Of a stretch of 64,000 bases of DNA, positions 35,413 through 44,704 are shown one piece after another. Under the pieces are notes generated by a model. That model made no database searches. It had not been told where the DNA came from and saw nothing but the letters and a program-made list of their open reading frames with translations. The position numbers and the translations under genes are program-made. The stretch comes from Telluribacter humicola. Lineage in GTDB: Bacteria; Bacteroidota; Bacteroidia; Cytophagales; Spirosomataceae. The DNA is taken from assembly GCF_017355935.1 (NCBI RefSeq), contig NZ_JAFIQT010000001.1, positions 806,001 to 870,000 of the forward strand, in the 5' to 3' direction. Each line of letters opens with the position of its first letter. Position 1 is the first letter of the stretch.

Positions 35413-37032
35413 TTACCAGAAGTAAGTATACAGGAAGGTAATAAGAGATATCACAACTATCGCTCCGATGGTAAAAGAACGGTGCGTCTTGAACATAGAG
35501 GCATCAATAGCAAGTCCTTTGTTCTCGCTAGGTAGGGCATAACCCAGGATTACCATGACGGTCACACAGATCAGGTACACCCAGCCCATACGATCAAGGA
35601 AAGGTACCTCTGACCAGTCAGCAAACGGCAGCCAGTTGTTGTGCATACCCAGTGCGATCAGGAACCCACCCACGATGGCGAACATAGCGCCGGCCGAGTT
35701 GGTACGCTTCCAGAAGAATCCCATACTGAAGGCGGCGAAGATACCGGGAGAAAGCAGACCGGTCATTTCCTGAATAAACTGGAAACCCCCTTTCTTATCG
35801 ATACCCATGTACGGAGAGGCCACAATAGCGATCACCATGGCGGCTACTACCACCACACGACCTACCATAACCAGCTGTTTTTCGCTGGCATTCTTGCCGA
35901 AGTAGTCTTTGAAAATATCCAGTGTAAAGATAGTCGAGATACTGTTGGCCTTACCAGCCAGCGAGGCCACTACGGCAGCCGTCAGAGCAGCAAACGAAAG
36001 ACCTTTCAGACCTACGGGCAGTAGGTTGAGTAGCACCGGATAGGCTTTGTCAGCATTGATCAATCCATCTTCACCCAGCATTTCCTGTTGAAACATCCCC
36101 TTGCTATACAGCGTATAAGCCGCGATACCAGGTAGTACCACAATGATAGGCATCAGGAGTTTCAGGAACGCTGCGAAAAGAATACCATTACGGGCAGTTT
36201 TGATATCGGCACCCAGGGCACGCTGCGTGATGTACTGGTTACAGCCCCAGTAGTTCAGGTTCACGATCCACATACCACCTATAAGTACCGTCAAACCGGG
36301 TAACTGCATGTAGTAAGGGTTAGCACGTGGCAGGATCATATGGAAGTGATCGTCGTGGTTTTGCATCATCAGGCTAAATCCCTCCATCATACCGGCCCGT
36401 CCGGCGTCATCAGATACCAGGTTGAGGGCCAGGTAAGTAGTAGCCAAACCACCGATCACCAGGAAGAATACCTGAATTACGTCCGTATAACCGATTACCT
36501 TCATCCCACCCAGGGTAATGATAATGGCAAAAATCGCCAGGGCTATCATACAGGTATAGAAATCAATGCCCGATATACCTGATACCGCCAGAGCTCCCAG
36601 GTACAGGATGGAGGTCAGGTTAACCAGGATGTACAGGGCCAGCCAGAAAATCGCCATGATTAGGCTCACTGACCTATTGTAACGCTGGGTCAGGAACTGA
36701 GGCATGGTATATATCTTATTCTTCAGGTAGATAGGCATGAAGAATATAGCTACAATGATCAGGGTAGCGGCGGCCATCCACTCGTAGGTAGAGATAGCCA
36801 GACCCATGGTAAAGCCATTCCCTGACATACCGATAAACTGCTCAGCCGATATGTTAGAGGCGATAAGAGAGGCACCAATAGCCCACCAGGTGAGAGATCC
36901 TTCGGCAAGGAAGAAGTCAGTAGTAGAGGCTTCGGCTGATTTTTTCTTGTGATAAATCCAGTAGCCATATACGGCTACCACGAGAAAGTAAACTAGGAAT
37001 ACAAGGTAATCGAGGAGCTGTAATTGTTGCAT
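35413..37032 (-). CDS. Sodium:solute symporter (SSS family, sugar-transporter-like)
   Basis: A 539-residue inner-membrane carrier with about 13-14 hydrophobic helices, the normal SSS/SGLT size. Markers: 'EASTTDFFLAEGSLTWWAIG', 'SNISAEQFIGMSGNGF', 'SSILYLGALAV' region and 'SLAGKANSISTIFTLDIFK', where SGLT proteins hold Na2-site Ser/Thr. It resembles vSGLT-type sodium/galactose carriers; the substrate cannot be read from sequence. Confidence 0.9.
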   Translation of the reverse strand: MQQLQLLDYLVFLVYFLVVAVYGYWIYHKKKSAEASTTDFFLAEGSLTWWAIGASLIASNISAEQFIGMSGNGFTMGLAISTYEWMAAATLIIVAIFFMPIYLKNKIYTMPQFLTQRYNRSVSLIMAIFWLALYILVNLTSILYLGALAVSGISGIDFYTCMIALAIFAIIITLGGMKVIGYTDVIQVFFLVIGGLATTYLALNLVSDDAGRAGMMEGFSLMMQNHDDHFHMILPRANPYYMQLPGLTVLIGGMWIVNLNYWGCNQYITQRALGADIKTARNGILFAAFLKLLMPIIVVLPGIAAYTLYSKGMFQQEMLGEDGLINADKAYPVLLNLLPVGLKGLSFAALTAAVVASLAGKANSISTIFTLDIFKDYFGKNASEKQLVMVGRVVVVAAMVIAIVASPYMGIDKKGGFQFIQEMTGLLSPGIFAAFSMGFFWKRTNSAGAMFAIVGGFLIALGMHNNWLPFADWSEVPFLDRMGWVYLICVTVMVILGYALPSENKGLAIDASMFKTHRSFTIGAIVVISLITFLYTYFW

Positions 37033-37180
37033 GAGGTTATAAGTAAGTCAACAGGTTTTAAGGTTCTACGGATATCGATTCGAAAGGTACTTTTTTTTAG
37101 AAAATTGTGCACTATACATATAGGGCTATTACTCTAAAAAAATACTCTGTTCTATGGCTAAAAGGCGAAATGCTTCCTGT

Positions 37181-38038
37181 TCATTGAGGATGAAGTGGCG
37201 TTTCAGGCAATTTTATCTGGCTGCGTAGTTCGGCGGCCTCTTCCATTTGCTTATACACATCTTCAAACGAATCGCCATCCTCCACTCTGACCGTTAAATT
37301 TTTTATTCCGGAGCTACCCACCAGCGCCATCCATCTTGACACCTCCATGCCGGCGGTCATGTAAGCCAGCATCACGTGGCGCTGATTGCCGCTAAAAAAT
37401 CCCCGCATGGTACTTATTTCTTCCAGTTCCAGAAATTCCTGAGCGCCATTGGTTAGGTACAACCACTCATCCATGTAGTCGAGGTAGCGCTGTATCGAAT
37501 CGGTGCTATTGACAAAGCGGCGGTCGAGCATCAGGGCCAGGCCTTCGTTGAACCACTGAGGTACTTCAGTAGTAGTGGTCCACCAGCCCAGCCGCGTGAA
37601 TAGCTCGTCGTGGCACATTTCGTGGCTTACAACGTCTTCGTTCAGGCCAAAGGGGTTCAGGATGATGTAGGAGTCGCCCCAGGGAGTACCCAGGCTGCAG
37701 CCGGCGCCTTCGTTGCTGTGGCAGTACTTTTCGTACTGAGCGGGACTGCTGCAAAGTATAAAAGTAGCCTCACCACGGGCCGCTCCCCAGAAGCGGGCCA
37801 CCCGGGTGCGGGCGCGCTGGATGGTCTGGAACATCTGGCGGCGTTGGGGTTGTGTAATGTCCGGACTAACAAAAAGCTTATCATTGACCTTTTCAAAATC
37901 CGAGTACCGGACCGTCTGACAATGGAATACATGAGGATAGATAATGTAGTAGCCTACCAACACCGCTAGCAGCCCTATACCGATCAGTCGTCCAACTCGG
38001 GTAAACCAACTTTTTGAAAAGGGGGAGGTCTTCAACAA
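37181..38038 (-). CDS. Membrane-anchored gluzincin-like HExxH protein
   Basis: A 285-residue protein with one N-terminal membrane helix (about 17-34) and an extracytoplasmic domain. H139-E140-M-C-H143 is a zinc HExxH motif, and E165 in 'QWFNEGLAL' is a fitting third ligand 22 residues later, as in peptidase MA-type gluzincins. No ATG is available; translation probably starts at the TTG at 38038, which follows an in-frame stop by nine codons. Substrate unknown. It lies upstream of the symporter gene on the same strand, 148 bp away. Confidence 0.7.
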   Translation of the reverse strand: MLKTSPFSKSWFTRVGRLIGIGLLAVLVGYYIIYPHVFHCQTVRYSDFEKVNDKLFVSPDITQPQRRQMFQTIQRARTRVARFWGAARGEATFILCSSPAQYEKYCHSNEGAGCSLGTPWGDSYIILNPFGLNEDVVSHEMCHDELFTRLGWWTTTTEVPQWFNEGLALMLDRRFVNSTDSIQRYLDYMDEWLYLTNGAQEFLELEEISTMRGFFSGNQRHVMLAYMTAGMEVSRWMALVGSSGIKNLTVRVEDGDSFEDVYKQMEEAAELRSQIKLPETPLHPQ

Positions 38039-38141
38039 ATCCCGGGTTTTGTAGTTTGTAGTTCAGAGTAAAAGTAGTCTAAGTTTTAAAAATAGAAAGT
38101 TAACTTTTTAGTACACCCACCTCTAATCAACAATTTTTTCG

Positions 38142-39122
38142 ATGTCAAGCTGTATCATCATTGGCGCCGGCCTGGCCGGTCTTACCGCTGCCTGCGAACT
38201 TACCCGCCACCAGTGGCAGGTCACCCTCCTGGATAAAGGCCGGGGCGTAGGGGGCCGAATGGCTACCCGCCGCATCCACAACACCCGCGCCGACCACGGT
38301 GCCCAGTACTTCTCAGCCCGCACGCCGGAGTTCCAGGCGCAGGTGCAGGCCATGCAGGAAGCAGGAGTAGTAAAGGAGTGGTACCTGCCGGGGATCGATC
38401 ATCATCCACGCTATGTAGGCAGCAGCGGCATGAGCGCCGTGCCCAAGTACATGGCTCAGGAGCTGGATATTCGTACGGGAGAAAAGGTGGTACATGTGGC
38501 GGGCGACACCACCGGCTGCACCGTACGTACCGAGGCAGGTACTATATACTCGGCTGAGAAACTTATCATCACCATACCCGCCCCGCAAGTCAAAGTACTA
38601 CTTGCGGACAGCAGCATCCAACTACTGGCACCTGACCAGTTAGCTCTGGATTCTATTGCGTACCAGCCCTGCCTGGCCGTCATTGCGGAGCTAAACCAGC
38701 CAAGCCGGATTCCCGCCCCCGGAGGTATACGATATGAAGAAGGACCTATTTCCTGGATTGCAGATAATCAGCAGAAAGGCATCATCAACGATTCAACTAC
38801 CGTCACCATCCACGCAAGTCCACAGTATAGCCGGGAGCACCTTGAGGGCGATCTGAATAAAGTAGGAGAGAAGCTGATCGCTGAGCTACACGAGTGGATA
38901 CCTGCCGAAGCGGTCGAGAGTTTTCAGGTACACCGCTGGCGGTACAGCCTCTGCGATCAGCGCCATCCGGAGCCTTACCTGCGGTGTGATACCCCATTTT
39001 CCATGTTGTTGGGTGGAGACGGTTTCGGAATGGGGAATGTGGAGGGAGCCTACCAGTCAGGCTTACAGATGGCGCGGTACCTGGTGGGGGAGGGGAAGAG
39101 AAAAAAACTTTCTATGGAATAG
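38142..39122 (+). CDS. Renalase-like FAD/NAD(P)-dependent oxidoreductase
   Basis: A 326-residue flavoprotein. The Rossmann motif 'IIIGAGLAGLTAACEL' begins at residue 5, followed by 'LLDKGRGVGGRMATRR' and 'ADHGAQYFSAR', typical of the bacterial renalase-like amine oxidase branch. The C-terminus has 'GDGFGMGNVEGAYQSG', the flavin-contacting end. Bacterial renalases oxidise misreduced NAD(P)H isomers; that activity is possible here but not shown. Confidence 0.88.
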   Translation: MSSCIIIGAGLAGLTAACELTRHQWQVTLLDKGRGVGGRMATRRIHNTRADHGAQYFSARTPEFQAQVQAMQEAGVVKEWYLPGIDHHPRYVGSSGMSAVPKYMAQELDIRTGEKVVHVAGDTTGCTVRTEAGTIYSAEKLIITIPAPQVKVLLADSSIQLLAPDQLALDSIAYQPCLAVIAELNQPSRIPAPGGIRYEEGPISWIADNQQKGIINDSTTVTIHASPQYSREHLEGDLNKVGEKLIAELHEWIPAEAVESFQVHRWRYSLCDQRHPEPYLRCDTPFSMLLGGDGFGMGNVEGAYQSGLQMARYLVGEGKRKKLSME

Positions 39123-39143
39123 CCTGGCTATGTAATGAGCAGG

Positions 39144-39404
39144 CTACTCCTTCTTTTTAGGCAGTAGCTCGATCAGCTCCTTCTCGCCGTTCAGCAGGTA
39201 GTAAGCCACGAACTTCATCGGTTGACTAGCCGAGTAGTTGTCAAAATGGAGAATGGGAGTATCGGCGGGTTCAAAGAAAGCATCACCGGCCCGTAGTACC
39301 TGGGCCGGTTGACTTTCTATCTGCAATAAGCAAGTACCTTCTACAATATAGCCCACTCCCGGGCAGGGATGCTTATGGTAAGCTCCTTTTTGTCCACCTT
39401 TGAA
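39144..39404 (-). pseudogene. 5'-truncated cupin-domain gene
   Basis: The frame encodes a cupin from the middle of its first motif onwards: 'YHKHPCPGVGYIVEG' (HxH...E...G) and then 'LRAGDAFFEPADTPIL'. No ATG, GTG or TTG exists in frame before the motif; a stop at 39405-39407 comes only five residues before the conserved block begins, and the first possible start (GTG at 39356) lies inside it. Complete small cupins have about 40 more N-terminal residues. The missing part is not found in other frames upstream, so this is a remnant. Confidence 0.65.
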
Positions 39405-39487
39405 TTACACGGATGCTTATTCCTCTATTCAACAACTATTGAAACCTTCGGGTACAAAATGAGTTAATGGTGGTAAACGCTAACAAA

Positions 39488-40027
39488 ATGAACAAGGGCA
39501 AATTACTAGTAGGTGGAGCGCTTCTGGGGGTAGTGGTCATTACGGCTTTGAACTCCTGCCGGAGTATACCACGAGGGGCTACGGCGGTTCAGCCGTTCGA
39601 TGTGGAGAGGTACCTGGGCAAGTGGTACGAAATAGCCCGGTTTAACTACCGCTTCGAGCGGAACCTGAATAATGTGACGGCCAACTACTCATTAAATCCG
39701 GATGGAAGCATCAAGGTACTTAACCGGGGGTATGATCAGAAAGAAGAGGAGTGGGAAGAAGCTACCGGCAAAGCGAAGTTTGTAGCGTCACCGGATAAGG
39801 GAAAGCTGAAGGTGACCTTTTTCTGGCCTTTTTATTCAGGTTATAATGTTATTGAAATTGATCCGGAGTACCGGTACGCTCTCGTAGCAGGCAAAGATCT
39901 GGACTACCTCTGGTTGCTGTCGCGGGAAACTACCATGCCTGAGGCTGTAAAACAAAGGTACCTCGAAAAGGCCCGCAGCATCGGTTATAATACATCCCGA
40001 TTGATCTGGGTAGAGCATACTAAGTAG
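39488..40027 (+). CDS. blc: Lipocalin-family outer membrane lipoprotein
   Basis: A 179-residue lipoprotein from the ATG at 39488; an ATG at 39467 is also in frame. The signal ends in a lipobox 'ALNSC'. The lipocalin fold is clear: 'VERYLGKWYEIARFNYRFER' (GxW motif), 'GYDQKEEEWEEATGKAKF', 'YALVAGKDLDYLWLLSR'. Blc-type proteins bind lysophospholipids or fatty acids at the outer membrane. Confidence 0.92.
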   Translation: MNKGKLLVGGALLGVVVITALNSCRSIPRGATAVQPFDVERYLGKWYEIARFNYRFERNLNNVTANYSLNPDGSIKVLNRGYDQKEEEWEEATGKAKFVASPDKGKLKVTFFWPFYSGYNVIEIDPEYRYALVAGKDLDYLWLLSRETTMPEAVKQRYLEKARSIGYNTSRLIWVEHTK

Positions 40028-40054
40028 CAATAATTTTATAAGGAGTAGCCGCTC

Positions 40055-40795
40055 CTACACCCGATCCATTTCTCCGACCAGCGCACCCTCAACTACATGG
40101 CGCCACCGCTCCATCAGCGCGGGTACATCTTCCTGCGTGAGTCCGGTGGTAGGTATAGGCTCGTGTACAATGGCGCGTACGATACCCGGGTGCAGGCGCA
40201 GGGGTGTTACGTCCGGCAGGAGCAGGTGATTGGTCAGGAGCGTGATAGGTACGATAGGTACCTGCTGCTGAATGGCCATAATGAAGGCTCCTTTCTGGAT
40301 AGGTAGATGCAGCTTAGGAGGATGTTTGGATACAATACCTCCCTCCGGAAAAATCATCACGCTACGGCCAGAAGCCAGCGTCCTTATGGACTTATTGAGC
40401 GAGTAGGCGCGGCTGTGGCCCTTGTCACGGTCTACCTGTATATGCAGCTTCGCAAACATATAGCCGAATAGGGGGACCTTCTTCACCCCGTGCTTCCCCA
40501 CAAACGCATAGTAATTATCCAGGATAACGCCCATGGTGGCAATGTCAAGGTAGGAGAAGTGGTTGGCGCAGAATACATAGGAACCCCGCGGCTCTGGCCG
40601 AAACTGATATTCTATGTCAAACCGGATACCCACCAGCGGAAACAGCAGCTTACCCCACAAACGATTGATGTAGTGCGCATAAGGCTTCCACTCCTCCCTT
40701 TGCAGGAAGATATACGTAAAGGGGAACAGCAGCAGAAATATCGTAACGAACCAGAACGCGCACCAGATCGTATATAGCAGCGAAAACAAACGCAT
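40055..40795 (-). CDS. plsC: 1-acyl-sn-glycerol-3-phosphate acyltransferase
   Basis: A 246-residue acyltransferase from the ATG at 40795 ('RLFSLLYTIWCAFWF', the usual start for this branch). The frame extends to 40912, but a terminator hairpin at 40851-40882 lies in that extension. Motifs: 'NHFSYLD' (NHx4D, a variant of HX4D), 'PLFGYMFAKLHIQVDR' and 'IFPEGGI'. It converts lysophosphatidate to phosphatidate at the inner membrane, or acylates a related lipid. Confidence 0.88.
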   Translation of the reverse strand: MRLFSLLYTIWCAFWFVTIFLLLFPFTYIFLQREEWKPYAHYINRLWGKLLFPLVGIRFDIEYQFRPEPRGSYVFCANHFSYLDIATMGVILDNYYAFVGKHGVKKVPLFGYMFAKLHIQVDRDKGHSRAYSLNKSIRTLASGRSVMIFPEGGIVSKHPPKLHLPIQKGAFIMAIQQQVPIVPITLLTNHLLLPDVTPLRLHPGIVRAIVHEPIPTTGLTQEDVPALMERWRHVVEGALVGEMDRV

Positions 40796-40850
40796 GTACT
40801 TGTAGCCGGGTATAAGGGTAGAAAGTGCTAATGTAAGCAGATTAAAAAAC

Positions 40851-40882
40851 AAAAATCTCCTCTGGAAGGAGAGGAGATTTTT
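40851..40882 (-). terminator. purH terminator
   Basis: Arms 40851-40863 and 40870-40882 (13 bp, outermost A/T pairs give a T-run on the minus strand) lie 70 bp after the purH stop. Confidence 0.75.
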
Positions 40883-40951
40883 ATAACAGTCCACAGAAGC
40901 CCGTGGAGACATGGGCCACGGTGACGGGTAAAGATAACAGCTTACCAGCTA

Positions 40952-42475
40952 TTAGTGCTTGAAGTGGCGGACGCCGGTAGTTACCATGGCTACGCCGTTG
41001 GCATTGCAGTACTCGATGGAATCCTTATCGCGGATAGAGCCACCGGGTTGTACTACGGCCGTGATACCTGCTTCTTTGGCTATTTCTACACAGTCGGGGA
41101 AGGGGAAGAAAGCATCTGATGCCATCACCGATCCGTTCAGGTCAAAACCGAAAGACTTTGCTTTCTCAATGGCCTGACGCAGGGCATCCACGCGGGAGGT
41201 CTGTCCGGTACCGCTGGCCAGGAGCTGGTCTTCTTTGGCCAGTACGATGGTGTTGGATTTGGTATGCTTACACACTTTCATAGCAAACTCCAGCGCACGC
41301 AGTTCGTCTGCAGAAGGTGCTTTCTCAGTAACGGTAGTCATCTGAGCGGCGGTTTCGGTAGCCAAGTCTTTATCCTGTACCAGTACTCCGTTCAGGATCG
41401 TCTTGAACATTTCACCGGGCAGAGCTACTTCTTTGCGCTGTAGCAGTATACGGTTCTTCTTTGACTTAAGTACTTCCAGCGCTCCTTCTTCGTAGCCCGG
41501 TGCAATCAGGATCTCCATGAACAGCTTATTCAGCTCCTCAGCCGTAGCTACATCTACTTTAGTATTAGTAATTACCACTCCACCAAAGGCCGAAACCGGA
41601 TCACAAGCCAGTGCATTGAGGTAAGCCTGCTGAGCCGTGGCCGCCGTAGCGATACCACAGGCGTTGGTATGTTTGATGATGGCAAAGGTAGGACCCGCTT
41701 CGGTAAATTCGTCGATCAGTCCCACACAGGCATCTACGTCTACGAGGTTGTTGTACGAGAGCTCCTTGCCGTGCAGCTTGTCAAACATGGCATCCAGATC
41801 ACCGTAGTAGGTAGCTTTCTGGTGCGGGTTCTCGCCGTAGCGAAGCGTCTGCGACTGCAGGCCACGGAAGTTATAGATATCCGAGTCGGCTCCCAGGAAG
41901 TAGCTGTTGATGGCCATATCGTAGTGCGACGACGTTCCAAACGCCTGCTGGGCGTAGGTGCGGCGGTCTTCCAGGTCGGTAGAGCAGCCTTTCTCTGTAA
42001 GCAGGGCCAGTACATCAGCGTATTGGTTGCGGGTAGATACGATCAGAGTATCTTTGAAGTTCTTGGCGGCAGCCCGGATCAGCGAAATACCTCCAATGTC
42101 AATCTTCTCGATGATATCTTCCTCACTGGCTCCGGAGGCTACGGTTTCCTCGAAGGGGTACAGGTCTACGATGACCATGTCCAGCGCCGGGATGTTGTAC
42201 TCAGCAGCCTGCGCTACGTCTCCTTCGTGGTCGCGGCGGTACAGGATCCCTCCGAATACAGCCGGGTGCAGGGTCTTGACGCGGCCTCCGAATATAGAAG
42301 GATAGCCCGTCAGCGATTCAACGGCCGTTACCGGAATGCCCATTTCTTCAATGAACGTTTGGGTACCACCAGTAGAGTAGAGATTCACACCATTTTCGTG
42401 CAGGAGACGAACAATGGGCTCGAGGCCATCTTTGTAATAAACAGAAATGAGCGCGGATTGAATTTTTTTAGACAT
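40952..42475 (-). CDS. purH: Bifunctional AICAR transformylase / IMP cyclohydrolase
   Basis: A 507-residue PurH, slightly shorter than E. coli's. The IMP cyclohydrolase (MGS-like) domain spans 1-190 ('LLHENGVNLYSTGGT', 'GGRVKTLHPAVFGGIL', 'DLYPFEETVASGA'). The transformylase spans 200-507 ('LRYGENPHQKATYY', 'IIKHTNACGIATAAT', 'AFGGVVITNTKVD'). It performs the last two steps of IMP synthesis. A TAnnTTTG box and a folded leader lie upstream. Confidence 0.96.
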   Translation of the reverse strand: MSKKIQSALISVYYKDGLEPIVRLLHENGVNLYSTGGTQTFIEEMGIPVTAVESLTGYPSIFGGRVKTLHPAVFGGILYRRDHEGDVAQAAEYNIPALDMVIVDLYPFEETVASGASEEDIIEKIDIGGISLIRAAAKNFKDTLIVSTRNQYADVLALLTEKGCSTDLEDRRTYAQQAFGTSSHYDMAINSYFLGADSDIYNFRGLQSQTLRYGENPHQKATYYGDLDAMFDKLHGKELSYNNLVDVDACVGLIDEFTEAGPTFAIIKHTNACGIATAATAQQAYLNALACDPVSAFGGVVITNTKVDVATAEELNKLFMEILIAPGYEEGALEVLKSKKNRILLQRKEVALPGEMFKTILNGVLVQDKDLATETAAQMTTVTEKAPSADELRALEFAMKVCKHTKSNTIVLAKEDQLLASGTGQTSRVDALRQAIEKAKSFGFDLNGSVMASDAFFPFPDCVEIAKEAGITAVVQPGGSIRDKDSIEYCNANGVAMVTTGVRHFKH

Positions 42476-42549
42476 TGCGACGCTTCGTTCGTATTTTAGT
42501 GAAATAGATCTAGATATTATGATTCAGAGGAGATTGCGTGTGGAAAAGA

Positions 42550-42591
42550 GCCCTTGCGGCTACTCTCTTTTTAAAATAAGCCGCAAAGATA
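42550..42591 (-). promoter_or_regulatory. purH promoter and folded leader
   Basis: On the minus strand TATCTTTG (42591-42584) matches TAnnTTTG. Just downstream, TTGCGGCT (42586-42579) can pair with AGCCGCAA (42561-42554). An alternative stem uses AGCC/GGCT around GCAAG and ends near CTTTTC. The two cannot form together. Confidence 0.4.
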
Positions 42592-42619
42592 GTGTAATCC
42601 TCAACTAATAGTAACTATT

Positions 42620-44002
42620 ATGCAAACTCTACCTCATACTTCTCAGGTGGCACCCAGCCACAAGGGGCTGCCACTGGTCGGTAATACCTGGCATTTTGTG
42701 CGTGATCCGCTGAATTTTCTGCTCGATCTGCAGGGGCAGTACGAGCGGCTGGTCAGGGTCAATGTACTGGGCCGCGACATCACGGTACTGCTGACGGCTG
42801 AGGATGCCAAGCACGTCTTACAGGAAAACAACCGCAACTACCACAAGAGCGAAGCCTACAAGATACTGGCGATCTTCCTGGGCAATGGCCTGCTCAACAG
42901 CGAGGGTGACTTCTGGCGGAGGCAGCGCAAGCTGGCTCAGCCGGCCTTCTACAAGCAGCGCCTGGCCCTGATGACCGACATGATGGTACACGAAACGCAG
43001 GTACTGTTAGCTGAGTGGAAAAAGCATGATCATAGCCAGGCGCGAGATATCACGGCCGATATGCTGAGTTTGACGCTCAATATCGTGACCAAAGCCCTGT
43101 TCAGTACCGATGTGGGAGACCGCGTAGCGGGTATATCGGGAGCGCTCAATGACATCATGCACTACTCTGACAATGCACTCAAAAGCTTCGTAAATATCCC
43201 TTTGAAGTACCCTACACCCGGTAACCTGCGCTACCTGAACGCGGTAAAAAAGGTGGAGGGACTCATCTACGACATTATCAACAACCGCCGGGACGAAAGC
43301 GCCCGCAACCCCGATGTCCGCTACGATGACCTGCTGGATATGCTCCTGCACGCCCGCGACGAAGAAACCGGCGAAGGTATGTCGGATAAGCAGGTACGCG
43401 ATGAGGTAACTACCATCTTCATGGCCGGGCACGAAACTACCGCCAACGCGCTGTCGTGGGCCTTATACGTACTGGCTCAGCATCCAAAAGTTCAGAAGCG
43501 GCTCAGGGAGGAGGTCATACAGGTAGTGGGTGACGAGGGAGTACCTACTTTTGAGTCGGCCCGGCAACTGGGCTATACCCTGCAGGTTGTACAGGAGGTA
43601 ATGAGGCTCTACCCGCCCGCCTGGATGGTGGGGCGGCGTACGCTGACCCCTGATTACATAGGAGGGTACACAATTAAGCCTGACTCCTACGTGCTGGTAA
43701 GCCCTTATGTACTGCATCGCCACCCCAACTACTGGCACCAGCCGGAGGTATTCAACCCCGATCGCTTTGCACCGGAGGCTATCAAAGAGCGTCCTACCTA
43801 TGCCTATATACCTTTTGGGGGCGGCCCCAGAATGTGCATTGGCAACAATTTCGCTCTGCTTGAGATGCAGGTGGTACTGGCCTTATTAGTACGGGATTTT
43901 GATATTCAGCTGCTTTATCCCGGACAACGGGTGGAATCTGAGCCTATGGTCACCTTGCGACCCAAGGCGAGTTTGCGGTTAAAAGTAAGAGGGGTAAGGT
44001 AG
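42620..44002 (+). CDS. Cytochrome P450
   Basis: A 460-residue soluble P450. The oxygen-binding helix I motif is 'AGHETTANALSW', the ExxR is in 'QEVMRLYPP' region (helix K 'EVMR'), and the haem Cys lies in 'FGGGPRMCIGNNFALLE'. It resembles the CYP102-like/CYP4-related bacterial class of fatty-acid hydroxylases. No ferredoxin or reductase gene is adjacent, so the redox partner is elsewhere. Substrate unknown. Confidence 0.93.
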   Translation: MQTLPHTSQVAPSHKGLPLVGNTWHFVRDPLNFLLDLQGQYERLVRVNVLGRDITVLLTAEDAKHVLQENNRNYHKSEAYKILAIFLGNGLLNSEGDFWRRQRKLAQPAFYKQRLALMTDMMVHETQVLLAEWKKHDHSQARDITADMLSLTLNIVTKALFSTDVGDRVAGISGALNDIMHYSDNALKSFVNIPLKYPTPGNLRYLNAVKKVEGLIYDIINNRRDESARNPDVRYDDLLDMLLHARDEETGEGMSDKQVRDEVTTIFMAGHETTANALSWALYVLAQHPKVQKRLREEVIQVVGDEGVPTFESARQLGYTLQVVQEVMRLYPPAWMVGRRTLTPDYIGGYTIKPDSYVLVSPYVLHRHPNYWHQPEVFNPDRFAPEAIKERPTYAYIPFGGGPRMCIGNNFALLEMQVVLALLVRDFDIQLLYPGQRVESEPMVTLRPKASLRLKVRGVR

Positions 44003-44142
44003 AGGGGAGTAATTATTTGTTGTCATTGTTTGGTTGCAATGGCTTGAATTTCAATTATATAATTTGTAGATTAGTCTTCTATCTCAGACACTCTCCTCGT
44101 ACCAGCCCTAAAATAGTGTTTATTAACATAACTCATAGGCTT

Positions 44143-44577
44143 ATGTGTACGGTAGAAAAATTAGTAAAAGACAAGAAAGACCAGCGTGTGTGGTATGTTA
44201 CTCCGCAGCAAATGGTTATTGAGGCACTTCACCTCATGGCTGAAAAAGGGATAGGTGCCCTGCCAGTTATGGATGGTCAGACTTTGGTGGGAATCTTCTC
44301 CGAGCGGGACTATGCCCGAAAGGGAATTATACAGGGACGGAAAGCCAAGAGTACGCCAATTATGGAAGTAATGACTCCAAAGGTGTACACCGTAACGCCT
44401 GATTTGGATATTACAGACTGTATGGAGCTTATGACCCAGAAGAAGATCCGGCACCTGCCTGTCATGGAGCAGGGACGTGTTATAGGTATCCTAAGTATAG
44501 GTGATATTGTGATGGCGATGATTCAGGAACAGGGAGAGCATATCAACTATCTGGAGCACTATATCATAGGTATATAG
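44143..44577 (+). CDS. CBS-domain protein
   Basis: A 144-residue protein of two CBS domains, from the ATG at 44143; the open frame extends to 44017 but the extension is unlike the family. Domain 1 (about 10-70) has 'LHLMAEKGIGALPVMDG' and 'VGIFSERDYARKGI'; domain 2 (about 78-140) has 'MELMTQKKIRHLPVMEQG' and 'IGILSIGDIVMAM'. Such stand-alone pairs bind adenine nucleotides and regulate partners that cannot be named here. Confidence 0.9.
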   Translation: MCTVEKLVKDKKDQRVWYVTPQQMVIEALHLMAEKGIGALPVMDGQTLVGIFSERDYARKGIIQGRKAKSTPIMEVMTPKVYTVTPDLDITDCMELMTQKKIRHLPVMEQGRVIGILSIGDIVMAMIQEQGEHINYLEHYIIGI

Positions 44578-44617
44578 AAGGCTTACCGGATAAATACATT
44601 GTGTGATAGATTATCAG

Positions 44618-44650
44618 GCCGGGCTACGTCGTATCCCGGCTTAATTTTTA
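44618..44650 (+). terminator. Terminator after the CBS gene
   Basis: GCCGGG (44618-44623) pairs with CCCGGC (44635-44640), followed by TTAATTTTTA. Confidence 0.7.
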
Positions 44651-44704
44651 TATACTTGCTCTGATAGTCTAGTTTATACTTTATACTAATACAGCAAATC
44701 ACAC

